In this document: positions 16,078-24,134 of the stretch, in pieces
Layout of the letters: each line of letters opens with the position of its first letter
How positions within the stretch are numbered: the stretch's first letter is position 1
Assembly (NCBI RefSeq): GCF_017114865.1
Contig: NZ_JADEYH010000014.1
Coordinates: 96,730-160,729 of the forward strand
Source: Streptomyces verrucosisporus
GTDB lineage: Bacteria > Actinomycetota > Actinomycetes > Streptomycetales > Streptomycetaceae
Reading direction: 5' to 3'
Length of the DNA stretch: 64,000 nt
Program-made: the position numbers and the translations under genes
Notes under the pieces: model-generated
What the model was told of the DNA's origin: nothing
What the model saw: the letters and a program-made list of their open reading frames with translations, nothing else
Databases searched by the model: none

Positions 16078-17298
16078 TCAGGCGACGGGCTTGAGGTGGA
16101 CCGGCAGGGATCGGTGGCCGTTGGCGATGAACGACGCCTGGGGCACGGGCCCGTCCACCCCGGCGGCCGGCCGGATGTCGGGGAAGCGCTCGAAGAGGGC
16201 CGGGAGCGCGATGGCGGCCTCCATACGGGCCAGGGGAGCGCCCAGGCAGAAGTGGACGCCGTAGCCGAAGGCCAGGTGCTCCCGCTCGGTGCGGGTCAGA
16301 TCGAAGGCGCCGGCGTCCTCGCCGTGGAGGGCGGGATCGCGGCCCGCGGCGCCGAAGGCGAGGATGATGGGCTCGCCCCTGCGGATCAGCACGCCGTCGA
16401 GGTCGATGTCCTCCACCGCGTAGCGCAGGGGCATGTGCATGATCGGGCCCTCGACGCGCAGCGTCTCCTCGACCACGTCCTCCCAGCTCGCCCTCCCCTC
16501 CCGCACCAGGGCGAGCTGGTCGGGCCGGGTGATCAGGGCGTGGACGGCCTTGGCGATCAGGTTGACGGCCGTCTCGCTGCCCGCGCCGATCATCAACACG
16601 AGGGTGCTGATCAACTGGTCCTCGTCGAAGGCGAAGTCGCCGTCGCGGGCGGCGATCAGCTCGGTGGTCATGTCGTCGCCCGGCCGGACGCGCTTGACGT
16701 CCGCGAGCGCGCGCATACAGGCCCACATCTCGGCGTAGGCCGCCCGCGCCTCCCGGGGGGAGGCGCCGGTGTTCAGGACGGCGTCCATGACCCGGCGGGT
16801 CCAGGCGCGCATGTCGGCGGGGACGCCGAACAGCTCGCAGATCACCTCGTTGGGGATGATGTAGGCGAACTTCGCGCGCAGATCCACCGCCTCGCCCGGA
16901 TCGGCGGCCTCCAAAGAGGTGATCAGCCCGTCGACGATCTCCTGGACACGGGGGCGCAGTGCCTCGGTGCGGCGGAGCGTGAAGGAGGGGGCGATCATGT
17001 TGCGCAGCCGGCGGTGCTCGGCGCCGTAGCTGGTGAAGGCGCTGACCACCCGCACCCACACGTTCAGCGACCAGTCCTGGGGTATTCGCTCCAGCTCGGG
17101 CCAGTGCTGCCTCGGGTCACGGGAGACGCGCCGGTCGCCGGCCAGCCGCCTGACGTACTCGTGCCCGGTCACCGACCACGCGACCACCCCGCCGGGAAGC
17201 TCCACCTGCGTCGCCGGCCCCCGGGCGCGGAGGCGGGCCGCCTCGCCGTGGAGGTCCCGGCCTGTGGGGTCGAGGACGGGGATGTCGGGGGATTCCAT
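16078..17298 (-). CDS. Cytochrome P450, CYP154-like, conservon-associated
   Basis: 406 residues, the normal length for a soluble bacterial P450. The heme loop is FGYGVHFCLG with the ligand at C351; the K-helix ExxR is intact (EETLR); the I-helix reads GAGSETAVN in place of the usual AGxxTT, so the proton-relay threonine region is altered. It is the last gene of the conservon operon, a position that CYP154 members occupy in Streptomyces. The ATG at 17298 lies inside the end of the upstream P450 reading frame (130-base overlap). Redox partner and substrate are not evident. Confidence 0.9.
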   Translation of the reverse strand: MESPDIPVLDPTGRDLHGEAARLRARGPATQVELPGGVVAWSVTGHEYVRRLAGDRRVSRDPRQHWPELERIPQDWSLNVWVRVVSAFTSYGAEHRRLRNMIAPSFTLRRTEALRPRVQEIVDGLITSLEAADPGEAVDLRAKFAYIIPNEVICELFGVPADMRAWTRRVMDAVLNTGASPREARAAYAEMWACMRALADVKRVRPGDDMTTELIAARDGDFAFDEDQLISTLVLMIGAGSETAVNLIAKAVHALITRPDQLALVREGRASWEDVVEETLRVEGPIMHMPLRYAVEDIDLDGVLIRRGEPIILAFGAAGRDPALHGEDAGAFDLTRTEREHLAFGYGVHFCLGAPLARMEAAIALPALFERFPDIRPAAGVDGPVPQASFIANGHRSLPVHLKPVA

Positions 17299-18662
17299 GA
17301 CTGGCCTCCGGTTGTCGTGTCGGGCGGTGCGGAACTGTGCGCGGGCACGGAGTCGTACGCGGAGCCGGATACGGGGCCGGACGGGGTCAGCGGCGGGAAG
17401 GTCACCGGAAGCGCCGACAGGCTGCGGTGGAACGGGCCCGGCCGCCAGGTCAGTCCGGACGCCGGGACGGCCAGCGCCACGTCGGGCAGCGCATCCAGCA
17501 GCGTCTCGATGGCCACGTCGGTGATGATCTGGGAGACGCCCTGGGCGGGGCACACGTGCGGCCCCGCGCCGAACGCCAGATGGGCGTGGTTGGCCGCCCG
17601 GCGGTCGCCGCCGCCGTCGCGCGGCTCCTGGGTGTTGGCCGCCGCGTGGCTGACGAGCACCGGGACACCCGGCGGGATCAGCAGCCCGGCACCGGAGTCG
17701 TCGCGCAGGTCGTACTCGTTCGTGGCGTAGTGGAAGCAGAAGTTCGCCATCGGCGACCGCTCCCACAGCACCTCGTTGAGGGCGTCGGAGACGGTGAGGC
17801 TGCCGCCGGACAGATCGCCGGCGAACCTGTCGTCGGTCAGCAGCAGCATGACGGAGCTGGAGATCCAGGCCGACTGCGGCACGGTGCCCGCGCCGACGAG
17901 GACCACCAGCTGGTGGATCATCTCCTCGTCCGACAGCCCCAGCGGGTGGTGCAGCAGCCAGGAGGTCACATCGGCGCCGGGAGACCGGCGTTTGGCGACG
18001 ACGAGCTCGCCCAGGCAGCGGGCCAGGTCCTCGCTGCCCTGCTGGGCCGTGGCGGGCTCGGCGTCGATCATCCGGGCGCAGGCCCGGGACATCCGCCCCG
18101 CCAGCGCGTCGTCGCAGCCGAAGAGCTGGGTGAACACCAGCGCCGGAAGCCGCTCGGCGTACTGGGAGACCAGGTCCGCCGAGCCGGCGGAGCCGAACTC
18201 GCCGATCAGCGCGGTCGCGCTGCGCCGCACGAAGGCGCGCACGCGGTAGGAGTCGACGCGCGCCAGCGTGTCGTCGACTGTCCTGCGCAGCCGCAGGTGC
18301 CGGTCGCCGTCGGCGAACAGCAGGCTGGGCCTGAAACCCATCATGGGGACGACCTGGTTGTCCATCGGGATCAGCCCCTGGTTCAGGGCCGTCCAGCGGC
18401 GGGCGTCCTTGCTGAACCGCGAGCTGCGCAGCACCTCCAGGGCCGCTCCGTAGTCGGTGACCACGATCGCGGGGACACCGGGGGCGAGCTCCACCCAGCT
18501 CGCCGGGCCCTGTGCGCGCAGCTCGGCGTAGGTGGTGTCCGGGTCGGCGGCGAAGGCGGGGCCGTACAGCCGGGGCAGCCCGGCGGCGGACGCGCCCGGG
18601 GGCCGGTGGGCGGGGCAGCCCGGCGGCAAAGCCGTGCCCGGGCCGGAAGGCGGGATCGTCAC
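17169..18662 (-). CDS. Cytochrome P450, CYP157-like, lacking the ExxR arginine
   Basis: 497 residues. The heme loop is FGAGPHVCPA with the ligand at C371. At the K-helix, where nearly all P450s have ExxR, this protein reads NEVLWER, giving E297-x-x-W300. The CYP157 family of Streptomyces conservons is known for lacking ExxR, so this supports the assignment. After the P450 fold ends (near residue 425) an unusual 70-residue Pro/Ser/Arg-rich tail follows, and its last 43 codons overlap the next gene out of frame. GTG start overlapping the cvnD stop (GTGA). A frame error near 17300 could also explain the tail. Confidence 0.88.
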   Translation of the reverse strand: MTIPPSGPGTALPPGCPAHRPPGASAAGLPRLYGPAFAADPDTTYAELRAQGPASWVELAPGVPAIVVTDYGAALEVLRSSRFSKDARRWTALNQGLIPMDNQVVPMMGFRPSLLFADGDRHLRLRRTVDDTLARVDSYRVRAFVRRSATALIGEFGSAGSADLVSQYAERLPALVFTQLFGCDDALAGRMSRACARMIDAEPATAQQGSEDLARCLGELVVAKRRSPGADVTSWLLHHPLGLSDEEMIHQLVVLVGAGTVPQSAWISSSVMLLLTDDRFAGDLSGGSLTVSDALNEVLWERSPMANFCFHYATNEYDLRDDSGAGLLIPPGVPVLVSHAAANTQEPRDGGGDRRAANHAHLAFGAGPHVCPAQGVSQIITDVAIETLLDALPDVALAVPASGLTWRPGPFHRSLSALPVTFPPLTPSGPVSGSAYDSVPAHSSAPPDTTTGGQSWNPPTSPSSTPQAGTSTARRPASAPGGRRRRWSFPAGWSRGR

Positions 18663-19270
18663 GAAACGTGCTCCTGGTAGTGGGTGCGGACGTGCTTGAC
18701 CAGGGCGATCAGTGCCCGTGCGGCGGAGGCGCGGTCCCGCGCGTCGCAGTCGACCAAGGGCGTCTCGGGCCGCAGGTCGAGCGCCTCGCGGAGCTCCTCC
18801 TCGGGGAAGTGCGGGGAGTCGGGGAAGGAGTTGAGTGCGACCGCGTACGGCAGACCGTGCCCCTCCACCGTCTCCATCGCGTCGAAGGAGGCGTCCAGGC
18901 GCCGGGTGTCGGCCAGCACCAGGGCCCCGTAGGCGCCGAGGGCCAGTTGCCGCCAGACCGGGGCCACCCGCGTGAAGCGCTGCTGGCCAGGCGCGCCGAA
19001 CAGGTACAGCACCAGCTCGGGGGAGAGGGTGAGGCGGCCGAAGTCCATCGCGACGGTGGTGGTCCTCTTGTCCTCCACGCCCCTGAGGTCGTCCACCAGT
19101 GCGCCGGCCTGCGTCATGACCTCCTCGGTCCGCAGCGGCTCGATCTCGCTGACCGCGCCGATCAGTGTGGTCTTGCCGACGCCGAACGGCCCGACGACCA
19201 GGAGCTTGGCGGCGGTCTGGACGGTGTCGCGGACGTAGACGCCACCGTCAGGCAATGTTGTTGAGGCCAT
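18659..19270 (-). CDS. cvnD: CvnD-type conservon GTPase
   Basis: 203 residues of the small Ras/MglA-like GTPase family found in conservons. The P-loop is GPFGVGKTT (27-35), switch II is FGAPGQQRF, and a guanine-specificity-type NSFPD appears later. In conservons this protein is thought to cycle nucleotides at the membrane with the roadblock (CvnB) and DUF742 (CvnC) proteins, in a G-protein-coupled-receptor-like arrangement with CvnA. It overlaps cvnC by 23 bases and the P450 start by four, so the whole set is one operon. Confidence 0.93.
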   Translation of the reverse strand: MASTTLPDGGVYVRDTVQTAAKLLVVGPFGVGKTTLIGAVSEIEPLRTEEVMTQAGALVDDLRGVEDKRTTTVAMDFGRLTLSPELVLYLFGAPGQQRFTRVAPVWRQLALGAYGALVLADTRRLDASFDAMETVEGHGLPYAVALNSFPDSPHFPEEELREALDLRPETPLVDCDARDRASAARALIALVKHVRTHYQEHVS

Positions 19271-19610
19271 CCAGGACCTTCTCCAGGACGTCGAGGTCGG
19301 TGGGCCGGGCCACCGGCGGGGGCTTGCGGGCGACCATGTGGCCGCTGTCGATCAGGTCCGCCAGCAGGATGGTGGTGACGGACACCGGCAGCCGTACGTG
19401 GCCGGCGACCTCGGCCACCGACAGGTAGCCGCCCAGGCACAGCCGGACCATCCTCTGCTGCTCGGGCTCCAGTTCGGCCACCGGCCGGTCACCGGTGGCG
19501 GTGACCAGGGTGACCAGCTCCAGGGTGTGGGTGTTGCGGCTGGGCCGGTTGCGGCCGCCGGTGATGACGTACTGCCGGACCAGGTCCGTGCGTACGCGGC
19601 GGGGGGTCAT
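19248..19610 (-). CDS. cvnC: CvnC-type DUF742 protein
   Basis: 120 residues starting at ATG 19610, which overlaps the cvnB stop (ATGA). The sequence is the DUF742 type: an N-terminal TDLVRQYVITGGR segment, then a winged-helix-like domain with LSVAEVAGHVRLPVSVTTIL, and a C-terminal basic linker. The frame is open upstream through cvnB but is not coding there. It is a fixed third member of conservons and is proposed to bridge the sensor and GTPase. Confidence 0.92.
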   Translation of the reverse strand: MTPRRVRTDLVRQYVITGGRNRPSRNTHTLELVTLVTATGDRPVAELEPEQQRMVRLCLGGYLSVAEVAGHVRLPVSVTTILLADLIDSGHMVARKPPPVARPTDLDVLEKVLDGLNNIA

Positions 19611-20017
19611 GTCGGGCCGTCCGCGTCGTGGCGGGGTTCGCTGGTCATCTGCCCGCCGAGCTGGGCCACCAGCTGGTGCATCCGGAAGCCGACGGCCTCC
19701 ACGTCCGCCGCGCCGGAGGTGCCCACGGCCAGGAAACTCCCGTCGCCCGCCCGGATGGTGATGACGTATCCGTCGTGGAACTGCGTCAGGCTCTGCTCCC
19801 AGGAGTCCGGTGCGGAGCGGCACAACCGGGCGCTGGCGCTGGAGGTGGCCTGGACGCCGGCCAGGGCGGCGGCGGTCTGCTCGGCGGTGTCCCGGTCCAG
19901 GCCCGGGGTGCAGGCCCGGACCAGGCCGTCCCCCGAGACCAGCAGGGCGTCGTGGACCTCGGGCTGGTCCATGATCTGCCCCAGCATCCAGGCCAGTTTC
20001 TCGTTGTCGAAGATCAT
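19607..20017 (-). CDS. cvnB: CvnB-type roadblock/LC7 protein
   Basis: 136 residues of the roadblock/LC7 fold: an N-terminal helix (LAWMLGQIMDQPEVHDAL), the LLVSGDGLVRA hairpin, then a GYVITIRAGDGSFLAVGTS strand pair and a final helix. Such proteins act as GTPase-activating or scaffolding partners of MglA/CvnD-type GTPases. ATGA overlaps at both ends with cvnA and cvnC show tight translational coupling. Confidence 0.92.
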   Translation of the reverse strand: MIFDNEKLAWMLGQIMDQPEVHDALLVSGDGLVRACTPGLDRDTAEQTAAALAGVQATSSASARLCRSAPDSWEQSLTQFHDGYVITIRAGDGSFLAVGTSGAADVEAVGFRMHQLVAQLGGQMTSEPRHDADGPT

Positions 20018-21360
20018 GCCTCGGTGTTCCCTTCAGGTCCGTCCGGCTCGGATCCTCCGGACGTCGACGTGTTGCGCTGCGCGGTCCGCGCGGCACGGGC
20101 GAAGCCGCCCAGGGCGGCCGCGGAGTCCCGCGGCGAGCGGCCGGGCGCCGGCTGCCCGGCGGACCGGGGGGCGGGGACGGAGGGCGCCGGTGCGCCGGGG
20201 GTGCGCCGGCGCCGCCTGGGCAGCCCGCCCGGGGTGGTCGTCCCCGCCGGACCCGCTGGGCCCACCACCGCTGCGGGGGCCGGGTCGGTGACCGGTTCGG
20301 CGGTTGCCGAAGGGGCGGCCTGCGGCCGGGAGCCGGACGAGGCCACCGGCTGGGCGGGGGCCGGGCCGGTGAGCAGCGAGCTGGGCAGGAAGGCCACGGC
20401 CCGCACCCCGCTGTAGGGGGACTTGGTCACCGACACCTCGAAGCCGTACCGGCTGCTCAGCATGCCGATCACGGCGAAACCGAACTTCGGGGGGTCGCCG
20501 AGCCGGGTGACGCTGACGGGCCCCTGCCCCGACAGCAGGCTCTGGGCCCGCTCCCGCTCGCCGGGCTGGAGACCCACGCCCTTGTCGTCCACGACGACGG
20601 ACAGACCGTTGTGCGCGCGTTCGAACTGCACCAGCACCTGGGTGTCCGGGTGCGAGTAGCGGGTGGCGTTCTCCAGCAGCTCGGCGAGCGCGAGCACCAG
20701 GCCCTCCACGGCCCGCCCCACGACGGCGCGGTCCCCCTCGTCGTGGAAGATCCTGACGCGCCGGAAGTCCAGGATGCGGCTGACCGCGCCCCGCACCACG
20801 TCGCTGAGCGGGGTGGCGTCGTGCTGCCGGCCCGGGTAGGAGCCGCACACCACGGTGATCGCCTGGGCGCGGCGCAGGATCTGGGCGGTGGCGTGGTCGA
20901 CCACCTGCAGATCGCCCAGCACCTCGGGCGAGTCGTGCTTGCGGAGCATCTCGGTGACGGCCATCTGCTGCTTGTTGGCCAGCGCCTGGAGGGTGCGGGC
21001 CACGGACAGCAGCGTCGCCTGGGTCATCTGCGCGGTGCGGCCCTCGGCGTCGGTGAGGGCGCGTACGACCTGCTCCTGGAGGTCGTCGAGATGGCGGGCG
21101 AACGGCGTTCCGGCCAGTTCCGCGGAGACCGGCGGAAGGTCCGGCACCGGCTGCCGGTCGCTGACGGCCTGAACGGTCGCCGGCAGGCTCACCCCGGCCA
21201 GCCGGGCCAGCTCGGCGTCCCGCGCCCGGCTGCCGGAACGGGCTTCGGACAGCTGCGTCCGCAGCCCGCGGATCAGACGAGCCTGACGTACCGCCATCGG
21301 CGTGAGGGCCACGGCCAGGCCTGAGCCGAACAGACTCGCCACGGTCGTTATATCGGTCAT
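20014..21360 (-). CDS. cvnA: CvnA-type histidine-kinase-like sensor
   Basis: 448 residues from ATG 21360, preceded by GAGGAAAG; a TTG one codon upstream is a poorer start. It has one N-terminal hydrophobic stretch (about 8-25), a helical dimerisation region (about 120-180), and an ATP-binding domain with N-box ELLENATRYS and G-box-like DDKGVGL. No obvious phospho-acceptor histidine is seen in the helical region (SVARTLQALANKQQ). The N-terminal extracellular sensing domain of larger CvnA proteins is missing, so this is a short form. A long Pro/Ala-rich C-terminal tail follows. It is the first gene of the conservon. Confidence 0.9.
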   Translation of the reverse strand: MTDITTVASLFGSGLAVALTPMAVRQARLIRGLRTQLSEARSGSRARDAELARLAGVSLPATVQAVSDRQPVPDLPPVSAELAGTPFARHLDDLQEQVVRALTDAEGRTAQMTQATLLSVARTLQALANKQQMAVTEMLRKHDSPEVLGDLQVVDHATAQILRRAQAITVVCGSYPGRQHDATPLSDVVRGAVSRILDFRRVRIFHDEGDRAVVGRAVEGLVLALAELLENATRYSHPDTQVLVQFERAHNGLSVVVDDKGVGLQPGERERAQSLLSGQGPVSVTRLGDPPKFGFAVIGMLSSRYGFEVSVTKSPYSGVRAVAFLPSSLLTGPAPAQPVASSGSRPQAAPSATAEPVTDPAPAAVVGPAGPAGTTTPGGLPRRRRRTPGAPAPSVPAPRSAGQPAPGRSPRDSAAALGGFARAARTAQRNTSTSGGSEPDGPEGNTEA

Positions 21361-21696
21361 CAACTTTCCTCGCGGGCGCGTCGTTGCGGGAAGAAACGGT
21401 CAAACCACCGGATGGTGCCGACCGGGGTGACCGCGGGTCGTGTGCGACGACAGCGTAGGGCCCAGGGGTGTGCGAGGGAGGGGAAATGGCCAGGTTGTGG
21501 CCGTGCGGGCGATCATCTGATATGGCGTCGGGCCGGAGTGCCGCGGCGATGCCGGGGGAGAGGGCCGCGGTGGTTTCCGCAAATCCGGCATGTACACCAG
21601 CAACGTGTCGAAAACGTGACAGCGGGGTGGTCGGAGGGTTATGGCGAGGTGAGGCAGGGGGAAGGGAGGGGCGGCCGGGCGGTGCCGGCGGCCGGT

Positions 21697-21737
21697 CCCC
21701 GTGGGGCGCGCGGTGTGGACCCGCGCACCCCACGGGG
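21697..21737 (-). terminator. Terminator-like hairpin after DUF885 gene
   Basis: Bases 21697-21713 and 21721-21737 pair at 16 of 17 positions around a 7-base loop. It lies about 60 bases downstream of the stop of the minus-strand DUF885 gene and would end that transcript before the conservon promoter. Confidence 0.65.
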
Positions 21738-21750
21738 CGCCATACGGTGC

Positions 21751-21786
21751 TCGGAGCGTGGTTCGGAGCGCGGTTCGGAGCGCGAC
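21751..21786. repeat. Three tandem copies of a 12-base unit
   Basis: Units TCGGAGCGTGGT, TCGGAGCGCGGT and TCGGAGCGCGAC follow one another at 21751, 21763 and 21775. They lie just past the DUF885 stop codon. No function is suggested by position. Confidence 0.7.
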
Positions 21787-21797
21787 CCGCGCGTGGT

Positions 21798-23528
21798 TCA
21801 GAGCGCCGAGAGCTCCGTCACCAGGTCGTCCAGGCCCAGCGAGCCCAGGGACAGCGCGTCCATGTGCCACTTCCGGGCGTCGAAGGCGTCGCCGTGCGCC
21901 GCGCGGGCGGCCGCGCGGCCCTTCAGCCAGGCGCGCTCGCCCAGCTTGTAGCCGATCGCCTGGCCCGGCATGCCCAGGTAGCGCACCAGCTCGCTCTCGA
22001 CGTGGTCGGCGGGCAGGCCGCTGTGCATGCCGAAGAACTCCTGGGCCAGCCGCGGCGTCCAGCGCTCGCCGGGGTGGAAGGGGGAGTGGCCTGGGATCTC
22101 CAGCCCCAGGTGCATGCCGATGTCCACGACGACCCGCACGGAGCGCATCATCTGCGCGTCCAGATAACCCAGCCGCAGCTCGGCGTCGTGCAGGAAGCCG
22201 AGCTCGTCCATCAGCCGCTCCGCGTACAGCGCCCAGCCCTCGGCGTTGGCGCTGACCATCCCCACCGACGTCTGGTAACGCGAGAGCCGGTCGGCGACGT
22301 ACGTCCACTGGGCGAGCTGGAGGTGGTGGCCGGGAACACCCTCGTGGTACCAGGTGGTGACCAGCTCGTAGACGGGGAAGCGGGTCCGCCCCATCGCCGG
22401 CAGCCAGGTGCGGCCGGGCCGGGAGAAGTCCAGCGACGGCTCGGTGTAGTACGGCGCGGCGGCGCTGCCCGGCGGGGCGATCATGGACTCCACGCGCCGG
22501 ACCGGCCCGGCCAGGTCGAAGTGCGTGCCGTCCAGCTTCTCGATCGCCTCGTCCATCAGCTCCTGGAGCCACACCCGGGTCTCCTCCACGCCCTCGATCG
22601 CCCGGCCGTGCGTGTCGAGGTGGCGCAGCGCCTCCCACGGGGTCGCGGCGCCCGGCAGGACCCTGGCGGCCTCCGAGCGCATCTCGGCGTGGATGCGGTG
22701 GTACTCCTCCCAGCCGTAGGCGTACGCCTCCGCCAGGTCCAGGTCGGTGCCGTTCCAGTAGCGCGCCCACCGGCGGTACCGCTCACGGCCCACGGTGTCC
22801 GGGGCTCCGTGGGCGGCCGGGGCGTAGGTGCCGCGCAGCCAGTCGCGCAGACCGGCCACCGCGCCGGCGGCCGCGGCGGCGCCCCTGTCCAGCTCGGCGC
22901 GCAGGGAGTCGGGGCCGCCGGCGCAGAAGGAGGCGAACCAGTTGGCGCCGCCGCCCTCGCCCAGCCACTGGCCGAGCTGCCCGATCACGGTGTCCACCTG
23001 GCGCGGACCGGCCGGGAGCCCGCCGGCCAGGCCCTTGGCCAGCGAGGCCCGGTAGCCCTCCAGGGCGGCCGGCACGGCCGCCATCCGCCGGGCGACGGCC
23101 GCCCAGTCCTCGTCGGTGGCGGTCGGCATGAGCGTGAAGACGCTGCGGACCGAGTGCACCGGGGAGTGGAGGTTGCTGACGGCGCGCAGCCCCTCGCCCG
23201 CCTCGTGCACGGCGAGCCCGGCGGTCAGCCGTTCGCGCAGCAGACGCGCGCAGCGCCGCTCGGCTTCGCCGTCCCCGCCGGGCCGCCGCTCGGCCTCGGC
23301 GAGCCGCTCCAGGGTGGCGCGGTCCAGGGCGGCCTGGGCCTCCTGGCCGCCGGGGGAGAAGTCGGGCAGCTCCTCCGGGCCGCCGGGGAGACCGAGGTAG
23401 GTGCCCAGGATCGGATCGAGTGCGACCAGGTCGTCGACATAGGCGTCGGCGACCCGGCGGGGCAGGGGCGCGGCGCCGCGCGCGGTCTCGGCCGGTGTGC
23501 CGGCCGGGGTGTTAGATGCATCGGACAT
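21798..23528 (-). CDS. DUF885 family putative metal-dependent hydrolase
   Basis: 576 residues from ATG 23528 (an ATG nine bases upstream is possible). The family signature YHEGVPGHHLQ lies near residue 395 and resembles a zinc-peptidase HExxH-type site, followed by EGWALYAERLMDELG, which may supply further ligands. No signal peptide or membrane helix is seen, so it is probably cytoplasmic. DUF885 proteins are thought to be peptidase-like, but the substrate is not known. It sits 64 bases downstream of an Lrp regulator on the same strand. Confidence 0.85.
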   Translation of the reverse strand: MSDASNTPAGTPAETARGAAPLPRRVADAYVDDLVALDPILGTYLGLPGGPEELPDFSPGGQEAQAALDRATLERLAEAERRPGGDGEAERRCARLLRERLTAGLAVHEAGEGLRAVSNLHSPVHSVRSVFTLMPTATDEDWAAVARRMAAVPAALEGYRASLAKGLAGGLPAGPRQVDTVIGQLGQWLGEGGGANWFASFCAGGPDSLRAELDRGAAAAAGAVAGLRDWLRGTYAPAAHGAPDTVGRERYRRWARYWNGTDLDLAEAYAYGWEEYHRIHAEMRSEAARVLPGAATPWEALRHLDTHGRAIEGVEETRVWLQELMDEAIEKLDGTHFDLAGPVRRVESMIAPPGSAAAPYYTEPSLDFSRPGRTWLPAMGRTRFPVYELVTTWYHEGVPGHHLQLAQWTYVADRLSRYQTSVGMVSANAEGWALYAERLMDELGFLHDAELRLGYLDAQMMRSVRVVVDIGMHLGLEIPGHSPFHPGERWTPRLAQEFFGMHSGLPADHVESELVRYLGMPGQAIGYKLGERAWLKGRAAARAAHGDAFDARKWHMDALSLGSLGLDDLVTELSAL

Positions 23529-23592
23529 GGGCCTCATCCTGGTACGGCGGCGCCCGCCGCGTCACGCCGGGAGGCCGCCGGAGCGCCGCGGG

Positions 23593-24075
23593 TCAGCCCG
23601 GCCGTTCGGGCGGCAGCAGCGGGCCGCACGTCCACTGCTGGAAGATCAGCCGCGTCTCGACCCGGGCGACCTCCCGGCGCGAGGTGAACTCGTCCAGCAC
23701 CAGCCGCTGCAGATCGGCGGTCCCGGCGACCGCGACATGGACCAGGTAGTCGTCGGGGCCGGTCAGGTGGAACAGCGCCCGCGACTCCGGCAGCGCTCGC
23801 ACGCGTTCCACGAACGGGCCGATCAACTCCCTTCTGTGAGGCCTGACCTGTACCGAGAGAAAGGCCTCCAGGGGCCTTCCGAGTTTGGCCGGATCCAGTC
23901 GTAGCGCATGGCCGAGGATCACCCTGCCGCGACGCAGTCGCGCCACCCGGTCCAGGCAGGTGGAGGGGGCCACGCCGACGGCGGCGGCGAGATCGCGGTA
24001 GGTGGTCCGGGCGTCGTTCTGCAGAAGGCGCAGAATCTCCAGATCGACCGGGTCGAGAACGACTGAATCGGACAT
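23593..24075 (-). CDS. Lrp/AsnC family transcriptional regulator
   Basis: 160 residues with an N-terminal helix-turn-helix (LDPVDLEILRLLQNDARTTY, then AAAVGVAPSTCLDRVARL) and a C-terminal RAM ligand-binding domain (VHVAVAGTADLQRLV). It is divergent from a PLP trans-sulfuration enzyme gene with only 59 bases between starts, so it probably controls that gene in response to an amino acid. ATG 24075 is chosen because the HTH begins at the family's usual offset. Confidence 0.93.
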   Translation of the reverse strand: MSDSVVLDPVDLEILRLLQNDARTTYRDLAAAVGVAPSTCLDRVARLRRGRVILGHALRLDPAKLGRPLEAFLSVQVRPHRRELIGPFVERVRALPESRALFHLTGPDDYLVHVAVAGTADLQRLVLDEFTSRREVARVETRLIFQQWTCGPLLPPERPG

Positions 24076-24134
24076 TCGCCGAACATAGCACGGCCGAATT
24101 CCGCTACACGCCGGTAGTTGTTCAGCATCGCGAC
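24076..24134. promoter_or_regulatory. Shared Lrp / trans-sulfuration regulatory region
   Basis: A 59-base divergent spacer, with an AT-richer core CGGCCGAATTCCG, must hold both promoters and the Lrp-type operator. No perfect long palindrome was found, as is common for Lrp sites. Confidence 0.5.

Larger units (their letters stand above)
21361..21797. other. Gene-free stretch between conservon and DUF885 gene
   Basis: 437 bases with no convincing gene. The right half holds a terminator-like hairpin and a 12-base tandem repeat, listed separately. The part next to cvnA (21361-21690) must contain the conservon promoter, but I could not pick out -35/-10 elements. Confidence 0.5.
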
